DNA of 64,000 nt from QHXQ01 sp963788965 (lineage in GTDB: Bacteria; Acidobacteriota; Blastocatellia; Pyrinomonadales; Pyrinomonadaceae), in the NCBI GenBank assembly GCA_963788965.1, contig CAWBIK010000004.1, positions 62,001 to 126,000 of the forward strand. Direction: 5' to 3'. The position numbers were made by a program, and so were the translations under genes. The notes under the pieces were generated by a model. That model was given only the letters and a program-made list of their open reading frames with translations, did not search any database and was not told the origin of the DNA. Shown piece by piece: positions 1-7,066 of this stretch (within the stretch, counting starts at the first letter, position 1; every line of letters starts with the position of its first letter).

Positions 1-414
1 GCGCAGAATAAGAAGAAGCCGGGCTTCATCTCCAAGGCGTTCGCCACGCACCCGCAGTCGGTTGATCGCTTGGAGACGGCGCGCGTTCTCGTCGCCCGCT
101 TCCCCGAACGCGAGGAGTACGTGCTCAGCACCTCCGAGTTCCAACGCGTGAAGGGGCGGCTGTTGCGGCTGTCGAATGCGAAAGCCTCGACGGCGGGCGC
201 GCTGGCCGACGAGAGTGGTCAGCCGAAGCGGCCGACCTTGAAGCGTCGTCAGCCGACGCCGGACGATCCGGGCGCGACCGGCACAAGCACGGGCGACCAG
301 CAGCCGACGAAGGTAGAAGAACCGCCCAAGCTAAAGCGGCGCGATCAGACGCCGACCACGCAGCCGACGACAACGACGACGCCACAGACGCCGCCGCCAA
401 GCGACAATCCATAA
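1..414 (+). CDS. M48-family metallopeptidase, C-terminal part (5' end outside window)
   Basis: The frame is open from base 1 and stops at 412-414, so this is the 3' end of a gene that begins to the left. The fragment reads FATHPQSVDRLETA and then YVLSTSEFQRVKGRL, a pattern I associate with the tail of secreted acidobacterial M48 Zn-metalloproteases, where it follows the catalytic domain. The HExxH motif itself lies outside the window. The last 60 or so residues are a Pro/Thr/Lys-rich low-complexity tail. It converges on the globin gene, with a strong hairpin between them. The family call rests on the tail alone. Confidence 0.6.
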   Translation, partial: AQNKKKPGFISKAFATHPQSVDRLETARVLVARFPEREEYVLSTSEFQRVKGRLLRLSNAKASTAGALADESGQPKRPTLKRRQPTPDDPGATGTSTGDQQPTKVEEPPKLKRRDQTPTTQPTTTTTPQTPPPSDNP

Positions 415-445
415 CTCTTTCCGCAGCCGACCCGCTAGCGAACGA

Positions 446-486
446 AAGCGGCGCGCAAGTGTTTCGTGAACACCTGCGCGCCGCTT
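446..486. terminator. Bidirectional hairpin terminator
   Basis: Exact 12-bp inverted arms at 446-457 and 475-486, extended inwards by five or six further pairs around a tiny loop. It lies between the convergent M48 and globin genes, so it can end transcription from both sides. Confidence 0.75.
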
Positions 487-521
487 CCGGTTTTGCGCCC
501 TTGCTGTGTCGAGCGACCTGC

Positions 522-1085
522 TTACATCTTCTTGTCGTTCTTCATCGCGGGGCCGGCGTCGATCTTACTCTTCGGCAATGGCTTGGCGGGTTTGAAGTTG
601 GGCGGGAGCGGCGTGCCCGTCGCGTTGCCGGGCACTTCGACGATCTGATCCTTGAGCGGGGCCAGCGCGCCGAGCAGTTCGTTCTTCTCCGCCGCCGGCA
701 CGTTGAACTTGTCGAGCGCCGCCACGAGGTCTTCCACGAGCGCGTTGAACTCGCCCTCTGTGACCTTCATGTTCTTATGCGACTTCTTCATGTCGTTGCC
801 CGTGTACTTGCACGGGCCGCCCGTCGCCGCGCAGACCTGCTCGACGAGAAAGTGCGTGACGCGCGCCCCATCCGATTTGGCGAACTTCTTGTTGATGCGT
901 TCGTCGGCGACGACGCGGCCGACGAACTCGCCGATCACTGCTTTGATCGCGTCTAATCCGCCGAGTCGCTCATAGAGCGACTTCTGCGCGGGCTGGTTGG
1001 CTGCGATGCTCCCCTGCGCGGCGGCGCTGACGGCGAGCGCGCCGAGCAGACAGAGAGCCATCACCACTGCTGTTAGTTTTCGCAT
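522..1085 (-). CDS. Exported group 1 truncated haemoglobin
   Basis: The 187-residue protein starts with a classical signal peptide (about residues 1-23, ending SAAAQG). The globin part, about residues 36-150, has the group 1 truncated-globin pattern SLYERLGG, the ATGGP turn, YTGNDMK and SHKNM, with His103 as the likely proximal haem ligand. The family binds haem and handles O2 or NO, usually in the cytosol, so a signal peptide implies a periplasmic haem protein. A Lys/Pro-rich tail follows. A good AAGGAG ribosome-binding site precedes the ATG. It stands alone, divergent from rplM. The exported location is predicted from sequence only. Confidence 0.85.
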   Translation of the reverse strand: MRKLTAVVMALCLLGALAVSAAAQGSIAANQPAQKSLYERLGGLDAIKAVIGEFVGRVVADERINKKFAKSDGARVTHFLVEQVCAATGGPCKYTGNDMKKSHKNMKVTEGEFNALVEDLVAALDKFNVPAAEKNELLGALAPLKDQIVEVPGNATGTPLPPNFKPAKPLPKSKIDAGPAMKNDKKM

Positions 1086-1526
1086 GCGTTCATTCTCCTT
1101 AAGTCAGAAATTGTGGTAAGACTGCCCCGCCGAGTGGACGGCGACGTTAAGATTCGGAAGCGCCCGGCTTGTTGCCCACCCTAACTTGAAGCTTTGCCCA
1201 AGAACAAAACGCGAGGCGGAGTGCCCTTTATAGACTGATGTGCGTGCTGCCGGTCGTTCTGCACGATATACGGACTGAGGTTCAGACCGGATGCCAGCCG
1301 CGCGCAACGCGAGGAGTGCCGGCCGGATGTTAAGTTGAGCCGGGCGCGATGATACACGAATTTGCCCGTTGTGGCTGTTAAATTTTGCGTGCCGTGCGGT
1401 CGGCGTCCGCGGGCAAGCTGCCCGTTTAACGCAAGGGCAAACGCCCCCGTCACCTTGACAACATTCCGCACACTTAAGTATTCTAGCCGTTCGCGTTTTA
1501 GACGCTAATTTCCGAGAGAGTTATCT
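1086..1526. other. Divergent intergenic region upstream of globin and rplM
   Basis: Some 440 bp between two divergent genes. Reading frames here have no recognisable product. The only clear signal is the promoter at 1455-1484 for the ribosomal-protein cluster; I see no riboswitch or protein-binding leader motif that I can name. Confidence 0.6.
1455..1484 (+). promoter_or_regulatory. Sigma-70-type promoter of the rplM cluster
   Basis: TTGACA at 1455-1460, an 18-bp spacer, then TATTCT at 1479-1484. The expected transcript start near 1491 leaves a leader of about 36 nt before the rplM ATG. Confidence 0.65.
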
Positions 1527-1979
1527 ATGTCAACATACTTTCCCAGCGGGCAAGGGCTTGCTGATAAACGCAGGTGGTACGTCGTGGACGCGGCGGGGCA
1601 GACGGTCGGCCGGCTGGCGACTGAGATAGCGCGCATCCTGAGCGGCAAGAACCGGCCCGATTACACGCCGTTCCTCGACATGGGCGATCACGTCATCGTC
1701 ATCAATGCCCGCGCGGCCGTCTTCAAAGGCTCGAAAGCCGACCAGAAAGTCTATCGCTGGCACACGCTCTATCCCGGCGGCTTGCGCGAAATCTCCGTGC
1801 GCGATCAGTTTGCCAAGCACCCGGAGCGCGTCATTGAGTTGGCGGTCAAAGGCATGTTGCCGAAGTCGAAGCTCGGTCGCGCGATGGCCAAGAAGCTGAA
1901 AGTTTATGCCGGGGCGGAACACCCGCACACGGCGCAGCAGCCCGTGGCGCTTGAGGTTAAGACAAGCACGCGGCAGTAA
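1527..1979 (+). CDS. rplM: 50S ribosomal protein L13
   Basis: 150 residues, the usual L13 length. Recognisable family segments are WYVVDAAGQTVGRLAT, KNRPDYTPFLDMGD and the PKSKLGRAMAKKLKVY stretch near the C terminus. L13 binds 23S rRNA early in 50S assembly. A GAGAG ribosome-binding site precedes the ATG. The order rplM-rpsI is near universal in bacteria, and here it continues into rpsB-tsf-pyrH-frr. Confidence 0.97.
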   Translation: MSTYFPSGQGLADKRRWYVVDAAGQTVGRLATEIARILSGKNRPDYTPFLDMGDHVIVINARAAVFKGSKADQKVYRWHTLYPGGLREISVRDQFAKHPERVIELAVKGMLPKSKLGRAMAKKLKVYAGAEHPHTAQQPVALEVKTSTRQ

Positions 1980-2020
1980 CTCGGTTAACCCTCCGCATAG
2001 GAAATTAAGGATAAAGGATC

Positions 2021-2413
2021 GTGGCTGAGACACAGTTTTACGGGACGGGCCGGCGCAAGACCTCGACCGCCCGCGTCTATTTACGCCCCGGCACGGGCGA
2101 CATCGTGATCAACCGCAAGACGTTTGATCAGTACTTTCCGAACGAGGCGCTGCGGATGATCATCCGCCAGCCTTTGCAGTTGACCGAGACGGCGGCAAAG
2201 TTCGACATACTCGTCAACGTCAAGGGCGGCGGCCCCGCCGGCCAAGCCGGCGCGGTGCGCCACGGCATCACCCGCGCCCTGATGGAGTTCAACGCCGACC
2301 TCCGGCCCACGCTCAAGCAGGCGGGCCTTGTCACGCGCGACCCGCGCATCAAGGAACGCAAGAAGTACGGCCAGAAGGGCGCGCGCAAACGCTTCCAGTT
2401 CTCGAAACGTTAG
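2021..2413 (+). CDS. rpsI: 30S ribosomal protein S9
   Basis: 130 residues starting at GTG behind an AAGGATC ribosome-binding site. It has the S9 start FYGTGRRKTSTARV, the central GGGPAGQAGAVRHGI segment and the hallmark basic tail ending FQFSKR, whose last Arg reaches the P-site tRNA in known ribosome structures. It follows rplM after a 41-bp gap. Confidence 0.97.
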   Translation: MAETQFYGTGRRKTSTARVYLRPGTGDIVINRKTFDQYFPNEALRMIIRQPLQLTETAAKFDILVNVKGGGPAGQAGAVRHGITRALMEFNADLRPTLKQAGLVTRDPRIKERKKYGQKGARKRFQFSKR

Positions 2414-2416
2414 TTC

Positions 2417-2500
2417 GATTGCGGATTTCGGAATGCGGAATGCGGATTAGAAGCAAACTGTCTTTCAATCCGCATTCCGAAATCTGAAATCCGAAATCCC
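2417..2500. repeat. Word-built intergenic hairpin (GCGGATT type)
   Basis: The left side repeats variants of GCGGATT/GCGGAAT and the right side carries their reverse complements (AATCCGCATT and similar), giving a long imperfect hairpin between rpsI and rpsB. Confidence 0.7.
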
Positions 2501-2587
2501 ATTGTCGTCGTCCGGGTTGGTTGCTCCACACAAGGGGGCTGACGGGCACGGCGAGTACATAAACCAATCAACCGAGGAGGTTTTAGT

Positions 2588-3682
2588 TTGGCATCCGTTA
2601 CGATGAAAGAACTCTTGGAGGCCGGCGTCCATTTCGGCCACCAGGTTAGGCGCTGGAATCCGAAGATGAAGGACTTTATCTTCGGCGAGCGCAACGGCAT
2701 CAGCATCATTGATCTGCAAAAGACGCAGCGCATGTTCCGCGACGCCATCGCGTTTGTCACCAGCTTGATGGGCGAGGATCGCGGGCGCACACTCTTGTTC
2801 GTCGGCACGAAGCGGCAGGCGCAGGACGCCATCCGCGAAGAGGCGACGCGGGCCGGTCAGTACTACATCAATCAACGCTGGCTCGGCGGTCTGTTGACCA
2901 ACTTCCAGACCGTGCAGAAGTCGATCAAACGTTTGCGCGATCTGGAATCGATGCAGACGGACGGGCGTTACGAGATGCTGACCAAGAAGGAGCGCATCAA
3001 GCTCGACCGCGAGCGCGAGACGCTGGATAAAAACCTCGCGGGCATCAAGAACATGGCGCGGCTGCCCGATGCGCTCTTTGTCATCGACGTGCGCAAAGAA
3101 GAGATCGCGGTCGCGGAAGCGAACCGCCTCGGCATTCCCGTTATCGCCGTCGTTGACACCAACTGCTCGCCCGAAGGTATCGACTACGTGATCCCCGGCA
3201 ACGACGACGCCTTAAGGGCCGTGCGCCTGTTCGCCTCGCGCATCGCCGATGCGGTTGTCGAAGGCCAGCAGATGCAGGCACGCGCCGACGAAGGCAGCAC
3301 GGACGAGACGCAAGCCGCTGCGACAACGCCCACGCCCGACACAACGGCCGCGCCGGGTGGCGACACGCAAGCGCGTCGGCGTAGCGCGAGCGGCGACAGC
3401 ACTTCATCAGTCACGACCGTGCGCGATCCCGGCCGCGAGGCCGCGAACGTGACGGACATGGAAGCGAGCGCGCCCTCGGCAGAGACGCAAGTGTCTGCTC
3501 CCGGCAACGTCGGCTTCGGCAAGACAGGCCAGCAGCCTGATTCGGTGGGCGATCACGAACAGGTTGGCACGCACGCGCCCGTGCGCGGCGCGACGGGTGG
3601 CGGCGAAGACGACAGCGAGTTGCGTCAGCCCCGCGACGCCCAACAGGAAAAGGGCGCGGAGTCGGTCGGCGCGGCCAAGTAG
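2588..3682 (+). CDS. rpsB: 30S ribosomal protein S2 with long C-terminal extension
   Basis: The S2 core fills residues 1-230 (MKELLEAGVHFGHQ, FVGTKRQAQ, NQRWLGG, DVRKEEIAVAEANRLGIPV, VIPGNDDALRA). The start is TTG behind a strong GAGGAGG; the ATG five codons in is the alternative. Residues 231-364 are a Thr/Ala/Gly/Asp-rich, apparently disordered extension with no fold I recognise; S2 usually ends near 230-260 residues. S2 completes 30S assembly and is needed for mRNA docking. A terminator-like hairpin lies between this gene and tsf. Confidence 0.95.
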   Translation: MASVTMKELLEAGVHFGHQVRRWNPKMKDFIFGERNGISIIDLQKTQRMFRDAIAFVTSLMGEDRGRTLLFVGTKRQAQDAIREEATRAGQYYINQRWLGGLLTNFQTVQKSIKRLRDLESMQTDGRYEMLTKKERIKLDRERETLDKNLAGIKNMARLPDALFVIDVRKEEIAVAEANRLGIPVIAVVDTNCSPEGIDYVIPGNDDALRAVRLFASRIADAVVEGQQMQARADEGSTDETQAAATTPTPDTTAAPGGDTQARRRSASGDSTSSVTTVRDPGREAANVTDMEASAPSAETQVSAPGNVGFGKTGQQPDSVGDHEQVGTHAPVRGATGGGEDDSELRQPRDAQQEKGAESVGAAK

Positions 3683-3725
3683 TCCGCAGCGACGAACGAA
3701 CATTTCAGGTTTCCATATTCGGCGA

Positions 3726-3775
3726 GCGCAGCCACGCGGGCGCGGAACAAACCCGCCGGGGCTGCGCGCTTTTTT
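3726..3775 (+). terminator. Rho-independent terminator after rpsB
   Basis: Arms at 3726-3733 and 3760-3767 with extra GC pairing inside, followed by a run of six T. It separates rpsB from tsf, so tsf may need read-through or its own promoter. Confidence 0.6.
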
Positions 3776-3776
3776 A

Positions 3777-3845
3777 GCAGCGATCAGCTTTCAGCACTCA
3801 GCGTTCAGCTAAAAATAAAAAGCTGACTGTTGAACGCTGACAGCT
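3777..3845. repeat. Word-built intergenic hairpin (CAGC/TCAGC type)
   Basis: Repeated ATCAGC/TTCAGC words pair with AGCTGA/GCTGACAGCT words across an A-rich loop. It sits between the rpsB terminator and the tsf ribosome-binding site. The same word family recurs at 37183-37302 and 39138-39205. Confidence 0.7.
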
Positions 3846-3868
3846 ATTTTAGAGGAGTCAAAAAGATC

Positions 3869-4534
3869 ATGGCAGAGATTACGGCGGCGGCGGTTAAGGC
3901 GCTGCGGGAGAAGACGGGCGCGGGCATGATGGAATGTAAGAACGCGCTCACCGAAGCGAGCGGCAGCGAAGATCAGGCCATTGAAATCCTGCGTAAGCGC
4001 GGCCTCGCGTCGGCGAAGAAGAAAGAAGGGCGCATCGCCGCCGAAGGCGCGGTCGGCTCTTACATCCACATGGGCGGCAAGGTCGGCGTGTTGGTCGAAC
4101 TCAACTGCGAGACGGATTTCGTAGCGCGCACGGAACAGTTCCAACAACTCGTCAAGGACATCGCCATGCACATCGCGGCGGCCGAGCCGCGTTTCGTGGC
4201 GCGCGAAGAAGTGCCCGCCGACGCGCTCGATAAAGAGCGTGAGATTGCGCGCGCGCAGGCCAAAAACGATCCGAAGAATGCGAACAAGCCCGAACAGGTG
4301 ATCGACAAGATCGTCGAAGGTCGCTTGAACAAGTTCTACGAGGAGACGGTGCTGCTCGACCAGCCGTTCGTTAAAGACCCGGCGAAGACCATCAACGACT
4401 TGCTGAACGAGAAGGTCGCCGCGACCGGCGAGAAGATCAGCGTGCGTCGCTTCGTGCGCTATAAGATGGGCGAGGGCTTAGAGAAGCGCGCCGACGATTT
4501 CGCCAACGAGGTCGCGTCGCTTGGCGGCAACTAA
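3869..4534 (+). CDS. tsf: Translation elongation factor Ts
   Basis: 221 residues from the ATG at 3869, which has a GAGGAG site upstream; a longer frame from 3830 begins inside the hairpin repeat and is not preferred. It carries the EF-Ts signatures LREKTGAGMMECKNAL (UBA-like N-terminal domain) and VELNCETDFVART. EF-Ts exchanges GDP for GTP on EF-Tu. It is a short form with one dimerisation-domain-sized region. Confidence 0.96.
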   Translation: MAEITAAAVKALREKTGAGMMECKNALTEASGSEDQAIEILRKRGLASAKKKEGRIAAEGAVGSYIHMGGKVGVLVELNCETDFVARTEQFQQLVKDIAMHIAAAEPRFVAREEVPADALDKEREIARAQAKNDPKNANKPEQVIDKIVEGRLNKFYEETVLLDQPFVKDPAKTINDLLNEKVAATGEKISVRRFVRYKMGEGLEKRADDFANEVASLGGN

Positions 4535-4539
4535 GAACG

Positions 4540-4653
4540 ATTGCGGAGTTCGGATTGCGGAATGCGGATTGACGAAAAAAGTTTGATCCGCGATACCAAT
4601 CCTATAATCCGCATTCCGCAATCCGAACTCCGCAATTGAGAACTCCGCAATTG
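4540..4653. repeat. Word-built intergenic hairpin (TGCGGA type)
   Basis: Left arm: tandem variants of ATTGCGGA; right arm: variants of TCCGCAAT, including the word ACTCCGCAATTG twice. It fills the tsf-pyrH gap and runs to within three bases of the pyrH ATG, leaving no ordinary ribosome-binding site. Confidence 0.75.
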
Positions 4654-4655
4654 AT

Positions 4656-5417
4656 ATGACGGCCGAAGCACAAACGTCTCAGCAGCGCGCGCCCGCGTAC
4701 CGTCGCATCATGTTGAAGTTGTCGGGCGAGGCGTTGATGGGCGCGCAGAGCTACGGCGTGGACGTGAACGTCGCGGCAGCCGTGGCCGACGAGATCAAGG
4801 CCGTGCAGACGCTCGGCGTCGAAGTGGCCATCGTCGTCGGCGGCGGCAACATCTTTCGCGGCGTGTCCAAAAGCGCCGGCAACATGGATCGCTCGTCGGC
4901 CGATTACATCGGCATGCTGGCGACCGTGATGAATGCGGTCGTATTGCAAGACGCATTGGAGACGGCGGGCGCGCACACGCGCGTGCTCTCGGCGCTGAAC
5001 ATACCGGAAGTGGCCGAGCCGTTTATCCGGCGGCGCGCGATTCGCCATCTGGAAAAAGGGCGCGTCGTCATCTTCGCGGCCGGCACGGGCAACCCGTATT
5101 TCACGACCGACTCGGCCGCGGCCTTGCGCGCACTCGAAGTTAAAGCGGAAGTGATCTTGAAGGCGACGAAGGTTGAGGGCATCTATTCGGCCGATCCGGT
5201 GAAAGACCCGACCGCGACGCGCTACGACTGCATCACCTATCAACAGGTGCTCGAACAGCGCCTGCAAGTGATGGACGCCTCCGCCATCTCGCTCTGCATG
5301 GACAACGGCCTGCCCATCGTCGTCTTCAACATGCGGACGCCCGGCAACATCATGCGCGTCGTCATGGGCACGCCCAACGTCGGCACGACGGTGTGCATGG
5401 AAAAAACTACTTCGTGA
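4656..5417 (+). CDS. pyrH: UMP kinase
   Basis: 253 residues of the bacterial amino-acid-kinase type. It starts with RRIMLKLSGEALMG, then VVGGGNIFRG, and the ATKVEGIYSADP loop near residue 170. It phosphorylates UMP to UDP in pyrimidine synthesis and works as a hexamer. It sits in the conserved tsf-pyrH-frr order. The ATG is preceded directly by the hairpin repeat rather than by a purine-rich site, so translation may depend on coupling or on the hairpin structure. Confidence 0.96.
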   Translation: MTAEAQTSQQRAPAYRRIMLKLSGEALMGAQSYGVDVNVAAAVADEIKAVQTLGVEVAIVVGGGNIFRGVSKSAGNMDRSSADYIGMLATVMNAVVLQDALETAGAHTRVLSALNIPEVAEPFIRRRAIRHLEKGRVVIFAAGTGNPYFTTDSAAALRALEVKAEVILKATKVEGIYSADPVKDPTATRYDCITYQQVLEQRLQVMDASAISLCMDNGLPIVVFNMRTPGNIMRVVMGTPNVGTTVCMEKTTS

Positions 5418-5460
5418 GTCGTGCATAGATAAAACTGATCTCTGCTATTCACGATTCACG
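5413..5460. repeat. Word-built intergenic hairpin (CGTGAATC type)
   Basis: Imperfect arms of about 16 bp at 5413-5428 and 5445-5460. The left arm overlaps the pyrH stop codon and the right arm ends just before the frr ribosome-binding site. Confidence 0.6.
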
Positions 5461-5479
5461 GCCTTTCGGAGAAGCGCCA

Positions 5480-6040
5480 ATGTCTGAGAAGGAAGTTATC
5501 AAAGAGATGCGGCCGCGCATGGACGGGGCTGTGGAGGATTTACGGAAGAAGCTGGGCGGCGTGCGCACGGGCCGGGCGACGGTCAGCGTGCTCGACCCCG
5601 TGATGGTCGATTACTACGGCACGCCGACGCCGCTCAACCAGATGGCTTCGATTCACGTGCCGGAGCCGCAGATGATCACCGTGCAGCCGTGGGATCAGAC
5701 GCAGATCGGTGCGATTGAAAAAGCGATCCGCGCCGCCGACCTCGGCCTCAACCCGTCGAACGACGGCAAGCTGGTGCGCGTGCCCATTCCGCCCTTGACC
5801 GAGGAGCGCCGCAAACAACTGGCGAAGCAAGTTCACGAACTGGCGGAAGAACATCGCACGGCCGTGCGCAACGTGCGCCGCGACGCCAACGACCGGCTGC
5901 GGAAGTTGCTCAAAGACAAGACCATCTCCGAAGACGCCGAGCGCGACGCCTTAGACGAGGTACAGAAACTCACCAACACTTACATCAGCAAGATCGACGA
6001 ACTCGCGCAGAACAAAGAGCAAGAGTTGATGAGCGTCTAA
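5480..6040 (+). CDS. frr: Ribosome recycling factor
   Basis: 186 residues, the normal RRF length. Family segments: GGVRTGRATVSVLDPVMVDYYG, NQMASIHVPEPQM, and the C-terminal helical region with VRNVRRDANDRLRKLLKDK. RRF splits post-termination ribosomes with EF-G. A GGAGAAG site lies upstream of the ATG. It is the last gene of the cluster and is followed by a strong terminator. Confidence 0.97.
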   Translation: MSEKEVIKEMRPRMDGAVEDLRKKLGGVRTGRATVSVLDPVMVDYYGTPTPLNQMASIHVPEPQMITVQPWDQTQIGAIEKAIRAADLGLNPSNDGKLVRVPIPPLTEERRKQLAKQVHELAEEHRTAVRNVRRDANDRLRKLLKDKTISEDAERDALDEVQKLTNTYISKIDELAQNKEQELMSV

Positions 6041-6064
6041 GCGGCGCAGGCGACGAACTAAGAC

Positions 6065-6104
6065 AAACAAGGCGACGTGAGTTTATGCTCACGTCGCCTT
6101 GTTT
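6065..6104. terminator. Terminator after frr
   Basis: Perfect 17-bp arms at 6065-6081 and 6088-6104 around a 6-nt loop, with A-rich and T-rich flanks, so it can serve frr and the convergent gene at 6123-6893. Confidence 0.85.
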
Positions 6105-6122
6105 TCTTTAAGTTTGCGTTCT

Positions 6123-6893
6123 TTAATTGCCGGCCGGGATCGCAAAGACATCTTCGGGCAACGTCTGGTTCACCTTGACCTCTTTGGCCTTGAACTCGGC
6201 GTAGTATGCGCCGCCGGGCGTGTCGATTTTCCAAGTGGATAGGATGGGCACGAGCACGCCCTCGTACTCCTGCAACTTCGTGTGCTCGACGCTGAAGTTC
6301 AGACCGTTCAAGATGATCTCATAGCGGACGAGGCGGCCCGTGGTCGCGTCCACATAGAAGTCGGTCGCGTTGCCTTCGATGTCGGTGATGCGGAAGGCGC
6401 GTTCCTTCTTCTTGTCGGGCAGAGCCGTGACGGTGTAGCCGGGCTGATCGAACTTGGCCAAGACGGGCAGCCCGTACTTGTTCGCGGGCGGCAAAGACAT
6501 CTGGCGCATCGAGCTATAGGTGCGATTGCCGTTGGAGATGCTTTCAAGTTGAAAGAGCGGCGTCTGGATGTTGAGGCGCGCTCGCTCGCCCGCGAGGATG
6601 AGGCCGAATTTGCCGGAGAGCGATTGCGTTGAACCGGGCGAGAACATCTCCACCGAACCGATGAGCATCATGTTCTTCAACGTGCGAAACTTCTCGCCAC
6701 CCTGCGCGACGAAGGCGGCGCGGGCCAACTCGGCGGGCGTGCTCGTGGCCGTGATAGCGGCGACGGGCGCGGCGGCCGTTGTTGTCGTCGTCTTGTTCGC
6801 CGGCTTCGGCTGCGCCTCTTGCGCGTTGACCATCGACGCGGCGCAGACGACGAGCAGCAGTGCGCGCGTCAAAGTTGAGACTGCGATCTTCAT
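6123..6893 (-). CDS. Exported LolA-like / outer-membrane-lipoprotein-sorting-like protein
   Basis: 256 residues with a signal peptide (cut near VNAQEA), a Thr/Ala-rich linker to about residue 50, and then a beta-rich domain of the kind seen in LolA/LolB-like folds (ARAAFVAQGGEKFRTLKNMMLIGSV, later FYVDATTGRLVRYE and PEDVFAIP at the end). Acidobacterial genomes carry many such proteins with no assigned role. An AAGGAG site precedes the ATG. It lies downstream of the Oar-like receptor, separated by a hairpin. The function is unknown; lipid or lipoprotein binding is a fold-based guess. Confidence 0.6.
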   Translation of the reverse strand: MKIAVSTLTRALLLVVCAASMVNAQEAQPKPANKTTTTTAAAPVAAITATSTPAELARAAFVAQGGEKFRTLKNMMLIGSVEMFSPGSTQSLSGKFGLILAGERARLNIQTPLFQLESISNGNRTYSSMRQMSLPPANKYGLPVLAKFDQPGYTVTALPDKKKERAFRITDIEGNATDFYVDATTGRLVRYEIILNGLNFSVEHTKLQEYEGVLVPILSTWKIDTPGGAYYAEFKAKEVKVNQTLPEDVFAIPAGN

Positions 6894-6962
6894 CTGATAA
6901 CTCCTTGCGATCTTTCGAGGCTTAGGGGCGGAACGTTTAATAAGTTCGGCGGCTAACGACTA

Positions 6963-7003
6963 TGCGTCTTTGCGCGAGACAGATTGTCTCATGCAAAGAC
7001 GCA
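6963..7003. terminator. Terminator hairpin after the Oar-like receptor
   Basis: 11-bp arms at 6963-6973 and 6993-7003 with a second inner pairing (GAGACA/TGTCTC), located just past the end of the minus-strand receptor gene. Confidence 0.65.
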
Positions 7004-7066
7004 AAAGCCGTAAGCAATGTTAACGTTGAACGGGCGGCGCGGGTTTCAAACGCGCGCCCGCGCCGG

